Source: Septoria linicola
Lineage: Eukaryota; Ascomycota; Dothideomycetes; Mycosphaerellales; Mycosphaerellaceae
Direction: 5' to 3'
DNA: 64,000 bases
Assembly (NCBI GenBank): GCA_024114885.1
Contig: CP099418.1
Coordinates: 4,092,001 to 4,156,000 of the forward strand
This document shows positions 42,997 through 54,085 of the stretch, in pieces (positions within the stretch are counted from its first letter, which is position 1; every line of letters starts with the position of its first letter). A program made the position numbers and the translations under genes. The notes beneath the pieces were generated by a model, which had not been told where the DNA came from, did no database searches, and worked only from the letters and a program-made list of their open reading frames with translations.

Positions 42997-44886
42997 TTAG
43001 AAATTGAAGTCTTCGAAAACAAGCTCCTTCCCTGACAGCCATTCCGTCAACTGCTTCCTCATCGGCACTCCTGTGCACAGATAATGTCTCGAGACTTCTT
43101 CTTCAAACTGTACATCCTGCTGGTTCATTCTTCTCAAATTCACGGTGATGTGTCTTCCTCTGAGCTGCTCGATTGAAGTGGCATCTTCCTCTTTGGCGTC
43201 TGTGATGAACAACACCAGACTTTCCGACAGCTTCGGATGCTGGTCGACCACATCAGCCACCAGCGGTGTATCCTGCGACCTCACAGTCCAGAGAAGCTCC
43301 AGCCTAGTATGATCGAGCACTGCCAAAGAAGGCAAGATGGGCGTGATCCCTACGCCAGCAGCGATAAAAGCGATTGTCTCTGTTCCACTCTGCTGCAGTT
43401 CGAACTCACCACCAAAACCCTTGACGCCGACTTCGAGGCTCTGCCGCTGCTCTGCACCGCCGTACTTGAACAAAAAGCCTGTAACAACTCCCACCTTCCG
43501 CATGGTGATCTCAAACTCATCGTCCTTGAGCTGCCGTACCGGATCCGGCGGACTTCCAGGCCCGCTGCTGACTGTGAACGTGCGAACGAAATCGTCGTTG
43601 AGACTTCGTGGATCGTCGTTCCTCATGTGCGAGTATCCAATGTCGAGATGTGATGAGAGATCTAGCGTGACATATTGGCCTGCTGTGTGAGATGCTGCGT
43701 TCTCAAGACTGAAGCGGAAGCGTGAGATCGTGGGTGTGAGCTTGGTCTGGCTGATGAGTGCTGCTTGCTGGAGCTTTTCGTTCTGTGGTCTGGTAGACGG
43801 CTTCTCGGAGGCCAGATGTCGCACTTGAGGATTGTATGGAGACTTTTCTCCAGCTACGCCGCGGAAGGGCAGAGCTTGAGTGACGAAACGTGCAGATGTC
43901 ACTGTGAGCTTTACGCAGAGATTTGAGCGTGGGAGATAAGCAGATGCATCGGCTCCAATGAGTATTTCCGTCGTTCCTGTCAAATAGAGGCAATCTCCGG
44001 TATCAAAATCAGGCACACATATTCCTGCTTTAGGGTATACGGCCAAGTTTCCAAGTGTTTGATACAGTCGGTTGCCTGAATACTCTGGCCAACAGAGCAC
44101 CGCACCAGATGCGTCGTTGGATGCCACACGTAGAAAGCCAGCAGGTCCTCCTCGATGATTCGTGTCCATATCCTGGTCTTTGTTTGCACTAGAGACGAAG
44201 AACAGGTCCGCCTTCTGAAGCAGAGCCAAGGCCTCATCTGACAGTGATGCCGATTTGGACAGCAATTCCGGCTTCGCCACCGCAGGCTCTATCCGCCGTT
44301 TGTTCAGGTACTTTGGACAATTACCCAAACTTTGCTCGATCTTCAGCACCACCTGCATTTCTGCGATGGCCTCTTGCTGACCTGTCACTTCATCATCTCT
44401 GGTACTCAGAGCTCCTGCGATCATGCGGCCGAAGAGCTTCACGCGCTTCCGCGTTTCGAGATCGATGGTCAGCCCACTGACCATTCTTCCTTGGCCTTCC
44501 TCGCGCACGACCTGGCCAGAAGCTTCTTTGCCTACCAATTCCTCGACAACAGGATCATGCTTTCCTGTTATCGGCGTTTTGATGCCAATAATGCCTCCGC
44601 CGAGCGGCTGGGACATAGGCCTTTGGCCTGCCAGAAGCGTCGTCCATGGTCGACCATCTTTGTCTAACGCACCGAGTGAGATCAGCGGGGCTATCTGAAG
44701 GTGATTTGACAGCTGAGGAGAGAGCTGTGGCACTCTGTAGATAGATCAGGGCCATAACCATAAGGCTTGTATAAGGACTTGAGCCTGTTCAGCTTACGTA
44801 GGATTGTCTAGATCATGGACCTGCATCTTCCGCTGAATTTCAGCTTCTCCGGAATGCCAATCGAGAGCTCCGAAGAACATTGCCAT
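42997..44886 (-). CDS. PNPOx-like split barrel fused to a ferredoxin-reductase-type oxidoreductase
   Basis: Exon 1 (44886-44798) and exon 2 (44734-42997) flank a 63-nt intron (GTAAGC...CTACAG), giving 608 residues. The N-terminal half has the flavin-binding split-barrel style of pyridoxamine-phosphate-oxidase-like proteins (APLISLGALDKDGRPWTTLL; later GFLRVASNDASGAVLCWPEY). The C-terminal half (about 330-608) is an FNR-like module. Its parts are TAGQYVTLDL, a VRTFTVSSGPG flavin-contact motif, the IAAGVGITPILPSL nucleotide-binding loop and a terminal FEDFNF. Electron transfer from NAD(P)H through flavin is expected. The substrate is unknown; related fungal proteins are only generically annotated. 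An alternative start is the second ATG at 44880. Confidence 0.87.
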
Positions 44887-45441
44887 GGTTGTTACGCGCA
44901 ATCTGCTGCTGTGACAAGAGTGGTGTAGTCAGTTTGAATTCAGAAGTTTGACAGAAGAAGAAGAGATGATGTGCGAGCTGAGAGCCGAGCTTAAAAGGCA
45001 GTTCATCAGCATGGCGGCAAAGTGATGGAGTGGCACTATAGGGTTCAATAAGCCTCTCTGTGCTACGGCGGCGTTCTATTAACGATAGGTACTCGTGACT
45101 TGATTACATGAACGCGTGCAGGAAAGGAAGGATGAGTGTTAGGTCAATTCCGCATGATAGAGATGGTCCTTGGCGAGCGCTAGTCCTAAAGTGGAAAACG
45201 GCAGCGAAAATATCTATGTGGTGCTACCGCTACAAGTGGGTCCGCTGAGGCCGTGTCAGAGCCACAGGTCGATATCGTAAGCTGCAGGGCTGTACGAAGA
45301 AAGCACAACGGTCTCGCGAAACAGATCTGATGCTCGCTATCAGAGTACACGCAAGCAAGCATCTCCTACCTCCATGACCCCTCGTGTTGACGCAGTGCTT
45401 GCAGAAAAGAGTCTGGATACGAACATTCACTCCATCTACTG
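44887..45441. other. Intergenic region
   Basis: Promoter of the PNPOx/FNR gene and 3' flank of the kinase gene. Short frames only. No repeat or RNA gene was recognised. Confidence 0.5.
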
Positions 45442-47708
45442 CTACAGATCGTCCCAAATAACAGGCTTGCCTGCTTCACACAGTCTGTTGGACTGCCTCA
45501 AAGTGAAGACCATAACCACATGGAGCACGAGCAGGAGCACCGAAGTTCGTGTAGTGATCTTTATGAGACCAAGATCCAGTGCTGCTAAGCCAAGCAGCGG
45601 ATATAGAACCCACTGACTCGGGGAATATGGCTACAACAATCAAGACTAGGTCAGTAGCTTCGTGTGAATAGAGTGCCAGGGGGTTCTTACCGTGCATGGA
45701 AGTGATAGCATCAGAAGCTTGACCAAGAAGAAGGCCGCGCGCAGCGTCTTTCCGAAATGTTCATTCCGCGTGATGCTACCGATCTTGGTCGAGCGAGGTT
45801 CCGGCGGTGGTAGCATCAAGCGAGGACTCAGCTCTGGAGTACTTGGCATCACGGCAGCATTGGTGAAGTCAATCTTCTTCGGAGGTATAGTAAGTGAGCC
45901 TTCGAGTGGACTCAAAGGTCTGCTTTGGCCGCGTTCTTGCTCGACAGGGCTCCTAGACCTGATGTTGTCATTCGAATACTGCCTGATAGGCGAGGACAGC
46001 CCGGCGCGGGAGTTCAGATACGACGACTTTCGTGTTCGTGACGCAGACTTCGGCACTGGGGAGTCGATGGCCGACACTCGCGTGACATGCTCTTCAGCAT
46101 CCCACGATGTGTCTCCTAGAGCAACGCCGCCTTTGATGCTAATCAAGATCTCTTCTGTGCTTGGTCTCTCGTTTGGATCGACACTAAGAAGTTTCTTCAG
46201 GTACTTGTAAAGGCGTTCGGGCAAGTCTGGCCGCATTCGGCTCTCATCATCGAAACCAGCCCACTTCTCGATCTCTGCTTTGAGCTCGTCGAGGTCCTCA
46301 TTCTCTTCGTTGACATCGTCCGCATTGGCGTAGGGTAGTCGTCCGAAGCACATGAAATAGACAATCATGCCGAGTGAGAAAATATCTGATTTAGTCGTGA
46401 AATCTCCAAAGGAGCCATCGAGATTCTGTTGAAGTACCTCTGGCGCACAGTAGGAGATTGTGCCTGTCGCGCCAGACGAAACACGCTTTGCGCCAGCAGC
46501 CTGTACCTCACCAAAATCCGATATCAGCACTTTAGTTCGGCCATCTTCCCGCTGAAGCAAGCAGTTTGAGGGTTTCAGGTCTCGATGAATGTAACCTTTG
46601 GTGTGGAGGTGGTGCAGACCGGATGTGATATCTCGGAAGAAGGAGAAGATTTCATCGAGTGAGAGCTTGCTCGGTCCTCGAAGCTCGTGTGGCGGACTTA
46701 GGTCGCCTCGGGACTTTCTGCGAATCTTGTTCTTCAACTTCTCCGCCGTAGATTGGGCTTTCGGTGGTCCCAAAACATAGGAGTGTAGGTCACCGCCATT
46801 ACAGTAATCCTGCAGAATCCAAAGACACGGAATGCTGGGACCGAACATCGAAGGCTGATGATCTTCTAGCCTGTACGCACCGGTGTCAGAAGCCAACAAG
46901 CATGTTTGTGATGGTCTCTAAGTCATTGGGGATCTCCTTACCAGGTCCAATGATACGCAACAAGATTCTTGTGCGGTATCTTCTGCAAAAGCTTCACTTC
47001 CACGATGACCTTCTCGAAGTACATCCTGCTATCACCAACAGGAATTCGCTTGCAGGCAAAGTGGCCGAGTGGTACACCATCGATGACATGTTCAACGAGC
47101 AGGACGACACCATTGCCTCCTCTCCCAAGCTCTCTCTCCGTCTTGAAGAATTGCTGGAAGTAGCCAGGAGAGAAAGCTGAACTCGAAATGCCTTGACCAC
47201 TAGAAGAAGCAGGCTCACTGCCTAAAAATTCAGCGCCACTTGGTGAAGCATGAATACCGCTGACTTCTCTGGATCTGCCTGACCTGATCGCAATTGGAAT
47301 GCGCCTGCTTGGAGTGGAGCTGCCAGATCCTGCGGGTGATGGTCGACGACTGTCAGCAAGCATGCCAAAGTAGTCAGGATCTACGAATGGCCGTTCTGGC
47401 TCAAAAACGTGATCGGGTTCGCCATCGCCAGTGGAAGATTCTCTGGGCCGCAATGGCTGACGGCAGTAAGGACAACAATCCTGCAGCTCTACTGGTTGAT
47501 CGGTGGCTTCGCGAACAGATAATTGCCGTGAGTTGGCATCGTAAACCACAACAGCATTACCGCGTCGCCTTGGACAATCAGTAATCTTTGAATTGCATGA
47601 TGAGTAGCCAGGCGCCGTTCGCACTTACAGCACGACTTCTCGCAAGTCTGACGCGTAAGGCACAAGACTCATTTGCCTATGCAGCGGCGGCGGCGTCTGG
47701 TCAGCCAT
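45442..47708 (-). CDS. iks1: Iks1-like serine/threonine protein kinase with C-terminal membrane segments
   Basis: Exons 47708-47629, 47568-46942, 46870-45691 and 45630-45442 are joined by introns of 60, 71 and 60 nt, giving 691 residues. The N-terminus begins MADQTPPPLHRQMSLVPYAS; joining exon 1 yields the REVVLRRRGNAVVVYD block expected in Iks1-type proteins. A CPYCRQPL zinc-ribbon-like pair follows. The kinase domain has GRGGNGVV (glycine loop), ACK (ATP lysine), HRDLKPSN at 331-338 and DFGE at 354-357. After a Ser/Pro-rich tail, exon 4 adds two hydrophobic segments (about 636-651 and 658-673) and ends VIWDDL. The last exon is outside the longest frame and is supported by splice sites and by the membrane segments of this family. 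Its role in yeast is poorly understood. Confidence 0.9.
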
Positions 47709-48109
47709 TTCTCGCTGCGCGCATGTCGTATATACTTCTGCACTGCCTCATCGAGCTGTGTGCGCGCGCGCCTTTCACTGCGGGTTCTTCGAGTGAGGTG
47801 GAAATGGAGCTGAGGTACGAATTGCTGATTGTTTGCGGAGATCGGCAAGTTGTTGTGCCAAGAAGTTTACGCCGATGCATTCAATCGCAGTAATCAGTCT
47901 TTCAATCTATTTCTATGAACGCCATCTCATGCACCCATGGCATCTGCACCATTGCTGAACTTTCAGGTATCATCAGAACTCGCAAACAAAGAATCATTAA
48001 CGATCAAACCTCCCAGATCTGATTTCCATTCGCGACAACAAATACCCGCGATCTCCACGCCGAGCGCCATGCAACAAACACATCATTCCGATCACACGCT
48101 TTGCCCATT
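47709..48109. other. Intergenic region iks1 / elf1
   Basis: Promoter side of the kinase gene and 3' side of the ABCF gene. A short GT/GC-alternating tract lies at 47757-47770. No gene was seen. Confidence 0.5.
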
Positions 48110-51100
48110 CTATTCGTCCTCGTCATCCGTATCTTTGGGGTGAGGAGTTCCCTTGGGGCTGTTCAACCACTCGATATGCCTCAGTCTTCTACGCACTTCG
48201 CGCTCCTTCTTGTCCTTCTTCGTCATCTTCTTCTTCTTTGCAGCCTTGAATTTCATAGGACTATCATCCTCACTCTGCGCGCCACTGCCAATAGGAGTGC
48301 CAGTAGTACTTGGTGCCGCAGATGACGCAGCAGTCGATGGAGCTGCAGAAGATGCAAGGGAGCTGCCTGGTCGCGAGTCATCGAAGCGATCGAGGGACAC
48401 TGCGAGATGGCCCTTCTGGGTGAGGCGACCACCATCAACGTGCCACTGTTCTGGGCAAAGTGCACCCACGAATTCTTCGTTGTGCGAGATCATGACAACA
48501 CCTCCCTTATAGTCGCGAATTGCGACCGCGAGACCACCAAGGGAATCACGATCCAGGAAGTTGGTAGGCTCGTCCAGGACCAATAGATGTGGGTTGTTCC
48601 ACATAGCGCCAGCGAGAACGACCTTGACCTTCTGTCCACCAGAAAGACCAGAGATCTCGTTGTGGTTGGCGATTTCTGGGTCGAGGCCGACGTCTTCAAA
48701 GTGCTTCGAGATGACCTTTGGCTCCAAGGTACGGAAACCCAAGCCTTCTCTGCTGGCTTCGTGGTCATCGAACTCCTGAATGATTTTCTGGTACCCAAGG
48801 TCGTTCAATGTCTCTCTCGAGATCATTGTGTTGTATTTGGGCAGCCAATTCTTCCACTTGACTTCGTACTGGAAGGTCTTCTTGTACTTTTGACGACCGA
48901 TCAAGGCTTCCAGCTGTCGCTCTCCCTTTCCATCGCCAATGTTGACCCACTTCTCCATCTGTGCTTGATCTTCAGCAGTCAGGACACGAGTCTGCTTCAT
49001 CATAACTTCACGGTCATCGCCGTGAGCATACCGCCACTGCAAATACTGATTGGGCGTCTTCTCCAAGTGCATCTCCACGTGCTCGAGAGCGTGTTGCTTG
49101 ATGTAGCCAATACGCAGATTGGGGTGCTTCTCGACACGACCAGTCTGTGGGATGACTTCACCTGTGAGGACCTTGATCATAGTGGACTTGCCGGCACCGT
49201 TCGGTCCGATAATTGCGACTCTGCTGCTCAGTGTAAGCTGAGCAGTAACGCCTTGCAAACTTGGCTTTGGAGCACCAGGGTACGTGAATGAGCAGTCCGT
49301 CATGCGCAGAATCGATCGTGTGTTGGACTTGACACCTGTGAGGATTCCTGGCGGTGGGAACTTGAATTGGACTTGCGAGTCGGAAAGAGTGTAGTAACTC
49401 TTCGCCTCCGGTCGAACCTTGACCAAGTCTGCCAGATTTCCCTTGTAGTGCACCAGCTTCTTGGTCTCGTAGTTGTAGATGTCTGTGCAGACCTCGTCCA
49501 GGAAACCAGAATCGTGGGATACGATGAGAGAAGTGATGTCGGTGTGCGTCTTCAAGTACTCTTGGAGCCACTTCACGTTTCCAACATCCAAATGATTCGT
49601 CGGCTCGTCCAGCAAGAACACATCAGCACGCATCAACATAGCTCTGGCCAAAGCAAGCTTCATCTTCCAGCCTCCAGACAGACTGCCAACCTTTTGCTGT
49701 TGTCTGCCTTCCTCGCCACGGCTGAACCCGACTTCCTCCAAGACATTCTCAATGCGCTCCTGTCCTTCTTTCTGGATCTCGGGATCCTTCAGGCAGTACT
49801 GCAGAATGGTGATCTCTGCATCTTCACCTTGGTTATGCTCAACGAAGCAGGTCTTGACTTCATCTTGTGGAGGGAAGCCATCGAGCTTGCCGGTAGCAAT
49901 CGATCGCATCAGGGTAGATTTTCCAGCACCGTTGCGACCGCACAGTCCATAACGATGGCCCTTGAGTAGGCGCATGTTGGTGTGCGACAACAGCAACATG
50001 CCACCATAGCCGAGGGAGAAGTTGGCATTCACAATTTCGATCTCTCCGTCGTCCTCCTTCACAGGCTCTCCGTATTTACGCTCATCTTCTGCAACGTAAT
50101 GCTTGTGAACGTTCTCGGCGACAATCTCAGCTTTGCCATCGTCCAATACGGGTTGCAGGTATGGCACAAGGTTCCGGTTAATTCGCTCCACGAGACGCTG
50201 ATTTGTGTTGTCTGCCACGAGAGTGGCAATGTAGTGCTTGGCCAATGGCCAGATCTCCGAGTCACCAGGGTAGTTGAGCAGACCTCCAGCCTGCTTGACT
50301 TCCTTCTCCAGTATGACCTCGACCTCCTCGGGCTTTGTGCGCTCGATGATCACACCAGCCTTGGTGGAATCCCCGGTCTGAATCTCGCCCATAGCCTTAC
50401 GCATGACTTCGAAGGCTCTGCCACCAATTTCACGCACCTCTGGAAGCGAAGCACGATCCCTGATTCCTTGAATTCCGGGCTGAAGCTTCGGCAAGAAAGT
50501 TCGTGCTTCGACTGGATCATGGACCAGCTTAGTCAAGTTTTCCACGACCACTGCGGTCTGACGCAGCACTTCCTGTGTCGTAGATGGGTTGTTGAGCACA
50601 CGCTCAAGGATAGGCGTAAGGAGAGCGAGTACAGGCGATGTGACAACAGTGACAAAGGTTGTCTGGCTCAAAGCATGCACCGCCTTCTTCAATGCCTCCA
50701 TGCTAGGATCTTCAATGCTCTTGACCAACAGCGGTATCCTCGGAGCCACATCGTCGTTCTGAAGCAGCTCGGTCAAGCTGTTCATAGTCTTGAGAGCCTG
50801 CTTTGTGACCTCCGATTTGAGGTCGTGCATGCCCGCCTCGACGATTGGAATGAGACTGGCCAATTGTCTGCCCATGGCATCACGCATAACGTCCTTGTTC
50901 TGCTCGATTTCTCGGCTCTCCAAGCCCATTTTCGCGTCGTCTGCCATGCGGCCGAGAATCTCGAGACCTCCAACAGCGCCTTGCCACTTTCCAGAGACCT
51001 TGCGCAGGTACTCCATAACAATGGGCATCAAGCCGTAGACCCTCGCCTCAGGCGACAAGTGTCCATACAGCGCATCAATAGCATACTTCGCACCCTCTTT

Positions 51101-51493
51101 GACAGAGGACTGTCTGTCTGCCAGCATGTCGAATGCGCACGATATAACGCCTGGCTCTTGCAGGAGGAAGACAACCTCGCTCAGTCTGGCTTTTGGTGGG
51201 AATCGCTCAAAAATGGCACCAAGCGCAAACATGGCACCTTCGCGTTTCGCCGCATCCTTCTTGTTGGTGGCTGACTTGACAATCTCTGGGAGAACGTTGT
51301 ATGCCGTCAGGCCTCGGAAGCCAACGCTGTTGAGCAGGACGTCCGTCAGGGCATACGCAGCGTCGAGAGACTCTTGCGACTGTTTCGAAGTGTATATCGT
51401 GTTTGTGATCTGTGCAACGTCGTCTGGAGAAGGGGCAGCAGACTTGCTGCTCACCATGACTGGTAACATGGGAGGCGATTCGTGGTGCGGCAT
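48110..51493 (-). CDS. elf1: eEF3-family ABCF ATPase of the New1/Elf1 type
   Basis: Ribosome-associated ABC ATPase. Intronless, 1127 residues: HEAT repeats (about 30-400), a four-helix region, then two ABC cassettes. Walker A motifs are GRNGAGKST (near 520) and GPNGAGKST (near 766). Signatures are GSLSGGWKMKLALARAM and SGLSGGQKVKVVLAGAM. Walker B motifs are LLDEPTNHLD (near 628) and LVLDEPTNFLD (near 973). A chromodomain-like insertion (FQYEVKWKNWLPKYN, near 880) sits in cassette 2. The insertion sequence, the HNEEFVGALCPEQW block and the basic tail ending SPKGTPHPKDTDDEDE favour New1/Elf1 over true eEF3. S. pombe Elf1 is linked to mRNA export; yeast New1 to translation termination. The Asn/Gln-rich prion-like domain of yeast New1 is absent. 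Confidence 0.85.
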   Translation of the reverse strand: MPHHESPPMLPVMVSSKSAAPSPDDVAQITNTIYTSKQSQESLDAAYALTDVLLNSVGFRGLTAYNVLPEIVKSATNKKDAAKREGAMFALGAIFERFPPKARLSEVVFLLQEPGVISCAFDMLADRQSSVKEGAKYAIDALYGHLSPEARVYGLMPIVMEYLRKVSGKWQGAVGGLEILGRMADDAKMGLESREIEQNKDVMRDAMGRQLASLIPIVEAGMHDLKSEVTKQALKTMNSLTELLQNDDVAPRIPLLVKSIEDPSMEALKKAVHALSQTTFVTVVTSPVLALLTPILERVLNNPSTTQEVLRQTAVVVENLTKLVHDPVEARTFLPKLQPGIQGIRDRASLPEVREIGGRAFEVMRKAMGEIQTGDSTKAGVIIERTKPEEVEVILEKEVKQAGGLLNYPGDSEIWPLAKHYIATLVADNTNQRLVERINRNLVPYLQPVLDDGKAEIVAENVHKHYVAEDERKYGEPVKEDDGEIEIVNANFSLGYGGMLLLSHTNMRLLKGHRYGLCGRNGAGKSTLMRSIATGKLDGFPPQDEVKTCFVEHNQGEDAEITILQYCLKDPEIQKEGQERIENVLEEVGFSRGEEGRQQQKVGSLSGGWKMKLALARAMLMRADVFLLDEPTNHLDVGNVKWLQEYLKTHTDITSLIVSHDSGFLDEVCTDIYNYETKKLVHYKGNLADLVKVRPEAKSYYTLSDSQVQFKFPPPGILTGVKSNTRSILRMTDCSFTYPGAPKPSLQGVTAQLTLSSRVAIIGPNGAGKSTMIKVLTGEVIPQTGRVEKHPNLRIGYIKQHALEHVEMHLEKTPNQYLQWRYAHGDDREVMMKQTRVLTAEDQAQMEKWVNIGDGKGERQLEALIGRQKYKKTFQYEVKWKNWLPKYNTMISRETLNDLGYQKIIQEFDDHEASREGLGFRTLEPKVISKHFEDVGLDPEIANHNEISGLSGGQKVKVVLAGAMWNNPHLLVLDEPTNFLDRDSLGGLAVAIRDYKGGVVMISHNEEFVGALCPEQWHVDGGRLTQKGHLAVSLDRFDDSRPGSSLASSAAPSTAASSAAPSTTGTPIGSGAQSEDDSPMKFKAAKKKKMTKKDKKEREVRRRLRHIEWLNSPKGTPHPKDTDDEDE

Positions 51494-52055
51494 GCCGCGA
51501 AAACGTGGTGATGTTGGGAGGACCGATGAGGAGAAATTTCAGCGACTGTAAAGTTGTGCTGTTGGTGGTAAATTCTGCGACACTCCTGGCTGCTCAGGTT
51601 ACAACGACCGAGCGTGACAAGAAAAAGGAAGGAGTGGAGATTGGGTGTAGGAAGGGGTGGTTTTTTCAGCAGGAAACTTTTGTGGACGATTAGAGATTAG
51701 ATCACAGCAGCGCAGCAAGGGTCTGCTCCGAGGATGTCAGCGAGCGGCTTACCCACCATCCTCGAGCCAGCATTCGTTCACGTGGCTGCACCGCTCAAAA
51801 AATTTGGTCTCCCGTTTCTACAACATGCAAAAGACAAAGTGAGGATAGAGATGCTCAAGAAAATGCACAGGAGTCACGCTGAAAAGTGAAACGCGACGGC
51901 GTGGTAACGTTGGGGTATCATCATATCTCAGAAATGCATCGTTTGGTGACTGTCATGCCCGGACCTTAAGTGTCTCAATGCTGCGCTAGCTAACAGACTC
52001 ATGACCCATAAACGCCCCTCATGATTGCCTGTCCACCAAAATGTTTGCAGCTGAT
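51494..52055. other. Promoter region of elf1
   Basis: 562 bp between the eL24 stop and the elf1 start, both genes on the minus strand. No regulatory motif was assigned. Small frames look random. Confidence 0.45.
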
Positions 52056-52901
52056 TTAGCGGGTGGTGGCCTTAACCTTTGGTGCGGAGCCCTTGGCGGC
52101 TTGCTTGCCGACAACACTACGAGGAGGTCAGTCAAATGTAGCGGATTGTAATCATATGTAAACATACCGGCCGGTAGCCTGGCCAGCGGTCTTGGCCTTC
52201 TCAGCCTTCTTCACGCTCTCGGTGGCGGCACGCTTCTTCTTGCCGTCCTCGATGGCCTGCTTGCGGGCAGCAGAGCGAGCCTCTGGACGCTGAGAGCGGC
52301 GCTCCTTGATCACATCAAGGGAAGCACCCACGACAGCACGCTGGGCCTTGACCTGCTTGCGACGACGGGTCTTGGCTTGCTCCTGTAATGAGGGTTAGTG
52401 TTGCCGCCTATATCCTCGGATATCAATCACGGCATACCTCAGAGATACCCTTGCGGCGGGCTCTACGGCAGAGAACAGTCCACGCAATGCGACGTGGGTT
52501 CTTGCGCTGCAGGAAAAGCGACTCGCTCTTTCCGTTCTGGAAACGGAAGATCTTGCTGTCCGAGCGGACGAAGAGCTTGCCCTACAATTGTCCTGTCAGC
52601 CTGGTTCCATACAAGGTGCGTACACCACTCAGGCAATCTTTTGAGGAAGTGATGTGTGCAGGCGTGTAGCCCGACAATCACTGCATCTCAGGCCACAGGC
52701 ATTAGCGACACTCGACTTGAGTAGTCGCTTCTCTGTCTAGCCAGGGTGTTTGTGTCCCACCGATGAAGTATCGTGCGGTCTTTTGCTCCTCCTCTTTCAG
52801 ATATTGCTGTTGGCTTTGCGCGCACGCGCAGGGCGAGGTGTTCACCGTACCTTTCCAGGGTAGATCTTCGCGCCGGAGAAGGTATCGTCGTAGGTTCTCA
52901 T
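52056..52901 (-). CDS. rpl24: 60S ribosomal protein L24 (eL24)
   Basis: Large-subunit ribosomal protein forming an intersubunit bridge. Four exons: 52901-52851, 52581-52438, 52382-52168 and 52116-52056, with introns of 269, 55 and 51 nt, giving 156 residues, the normal length. The sequence opens MRTYDDTFSGAKIYPGKGKL; after the first junction come LFVRSDSKIFRFQNGKSESL and then KNPRRIAWTVLCRR. The tail is Lys/Ala-rich, as usual. The first zinc-site cysteines of archaeal L24e are replaced, as in fungi. The long first intron is common in fungal ribosomal-protein genes and may hold regulatory sequence. Confidence 0.96.
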
Positions 52902-53268
52902 TTTCGCGGCTCGACTTTGGCGTTGGGCGTTTGGTGACTGGGCTTCGTGCCTTGAGGTCGGTCCAAGAATTAGAAGTGCGAGCAAAGCTGGACTTGGCAG
53001 ACCGAAAGTGCGGGCGGTCAAAGAAACCTCTGGGATTCTTAGTCGACCAGAACGATGATGGTACACTAGAAGGATAGAATGAAACAGGAAAACAGTGAAA
53101 TATTTATCCTTCAGGTGGCTCAAAGACATCACAGTGTCCTATACTATACAACCGCGTAGAAAGCCCGCCCCGACCTTCTCACAACCGCAGACATAACCAC
53201 CCTCGAGGAGCTCTATGCATGACCACTGTCCATTTGCAGTGATGCCTACAATAATGGAGATAATATGA
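52902..53268. promoter_or_regulatory. Promoter region of rpl24
   Basis: 367 bp upstream of the rpl24 ATG. No other gene was seen. An in-frame open stretch continues upstream of the ATG but its sequence is not ribosomal-protein-like. Confidence 0.4.
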
Positions 53269-53793
53269 TCAGGCTCTCGTGCAATGATTCACAATAGCCG
53301 AATCTAGCACTTCCTTTACACGACGGGAGTCTTGTTCTGCCCGGCTTCGCTTCCACTGACTAACGACATCTGACACGAGCTGCTCAAAGTCTTGCATATT
53401 CCCATCATTTGCCCCAAGCCAAGTATCTTGTCGATAGAACGGCCGTACTGGGAGTTCTCGACCATAATCTCGACTTCTGTCACGAAAACTTTGTCCTCGA
53501 GCGCTGAGCAGCATATGCGATTCGTTGACCAGGTCTAGCATGAATTCGCGAAATAATTCTCTTAGCTGGCCTTCGCTTTCCGAATTTATGTGATGGAAGC
53601 CATAGCTCTCATACGGAGATGTACAGAGTCGGCGCCGTCTCGGAGTGGCGATATCGCGTGCACGAGGTCTTTCGTAGTCGTGCATGTGGCAGAAAATCTC
53701 TGTCAACGATTCAATAGTCTCCTGCGGGATGTGTAGGTGTGGTCGAGCAGTTGTGCGAGAGAAGAGGCCACCCATGGCTGACTGGCGTGCCAA
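53269..53793 (-). CDS. Hypothetical protein, 174 residues
   Basis: Single ATG-to-stop frame. The composition is protein-like: an HIPQETIESLTEIFCHMHDY helix near the start, a basic ATPRRRRL patch near 50, then LRELFREFMLDLVNESHMLL and FEQLVSDVVSQWKRSR, both amphipathic. No family is recognised, and there is no signal peptide or membrane segment. A second in-frame ATG six codons in (MGGLFSRT) could be the true start. Moderately convincing as a real gene because hydrophobic residues fall with helical periodicity. Confidence 0.5.
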   Translation of the reverse strand: MARQSAMGGLFSRTTARPHLHIPQETIESLTEIFCHMHDYERPRARDIATPRRRRLCTSPYESYGFHHINSESEGQLRELFREFMLDLVNESHMLLSARGQSFRDRSRDYGRELPVRPFYRQDTWLGANDGNMQDFEQLVSDVVSQWKRSRAEQDSRRVKEVLDSAIVNHCTRA

Positions 53794-54085
53794 AAGACAT
53801 CAAGAGAGGCGGAAACTTGATGGCGAAGTCCAGGCCAGCTCCACAACTTAAGTGACTCTGTGCGGGAGCATTGCAGCAGCGTGGCAGGTCACCGCATACG
53901 TGTGTGGGTGCAGTGATGCACAGGCTGAGCCAGTATTAGCTTGTTTGCCTCGACAGACACTGCATGGATCAATGCCGTGGCACGTCGCATGATGCAGAAA
54001 GTCCATACTCGCACAGCGAGACGCGCCAATGGTAATTAGTCGTACTTGGACTTGACAGGAAGATGATTCATGATACGCTGTTGCG
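53794..54085. other. Gap between hypothetical gene and gab1
   Basis: 3' flank of the PIG-U gene and promoter of the 174-residue gene. Nothing recognised. Confidence 0.45.

Noticed and set aside
49982..51274. 430-residue plus-strand open frame
   Set aside because: Antisense shadow of the HEAT-repeat region of the New1/Elf1 gene; no domain and no splice support.
48110..51493. Calling the ABCF gene plain eEF3
   Set aside because: The chromodomain-insertion sequence and C-terminal tail fit New1/Elf1 better, though a tree would be needed to settle it.
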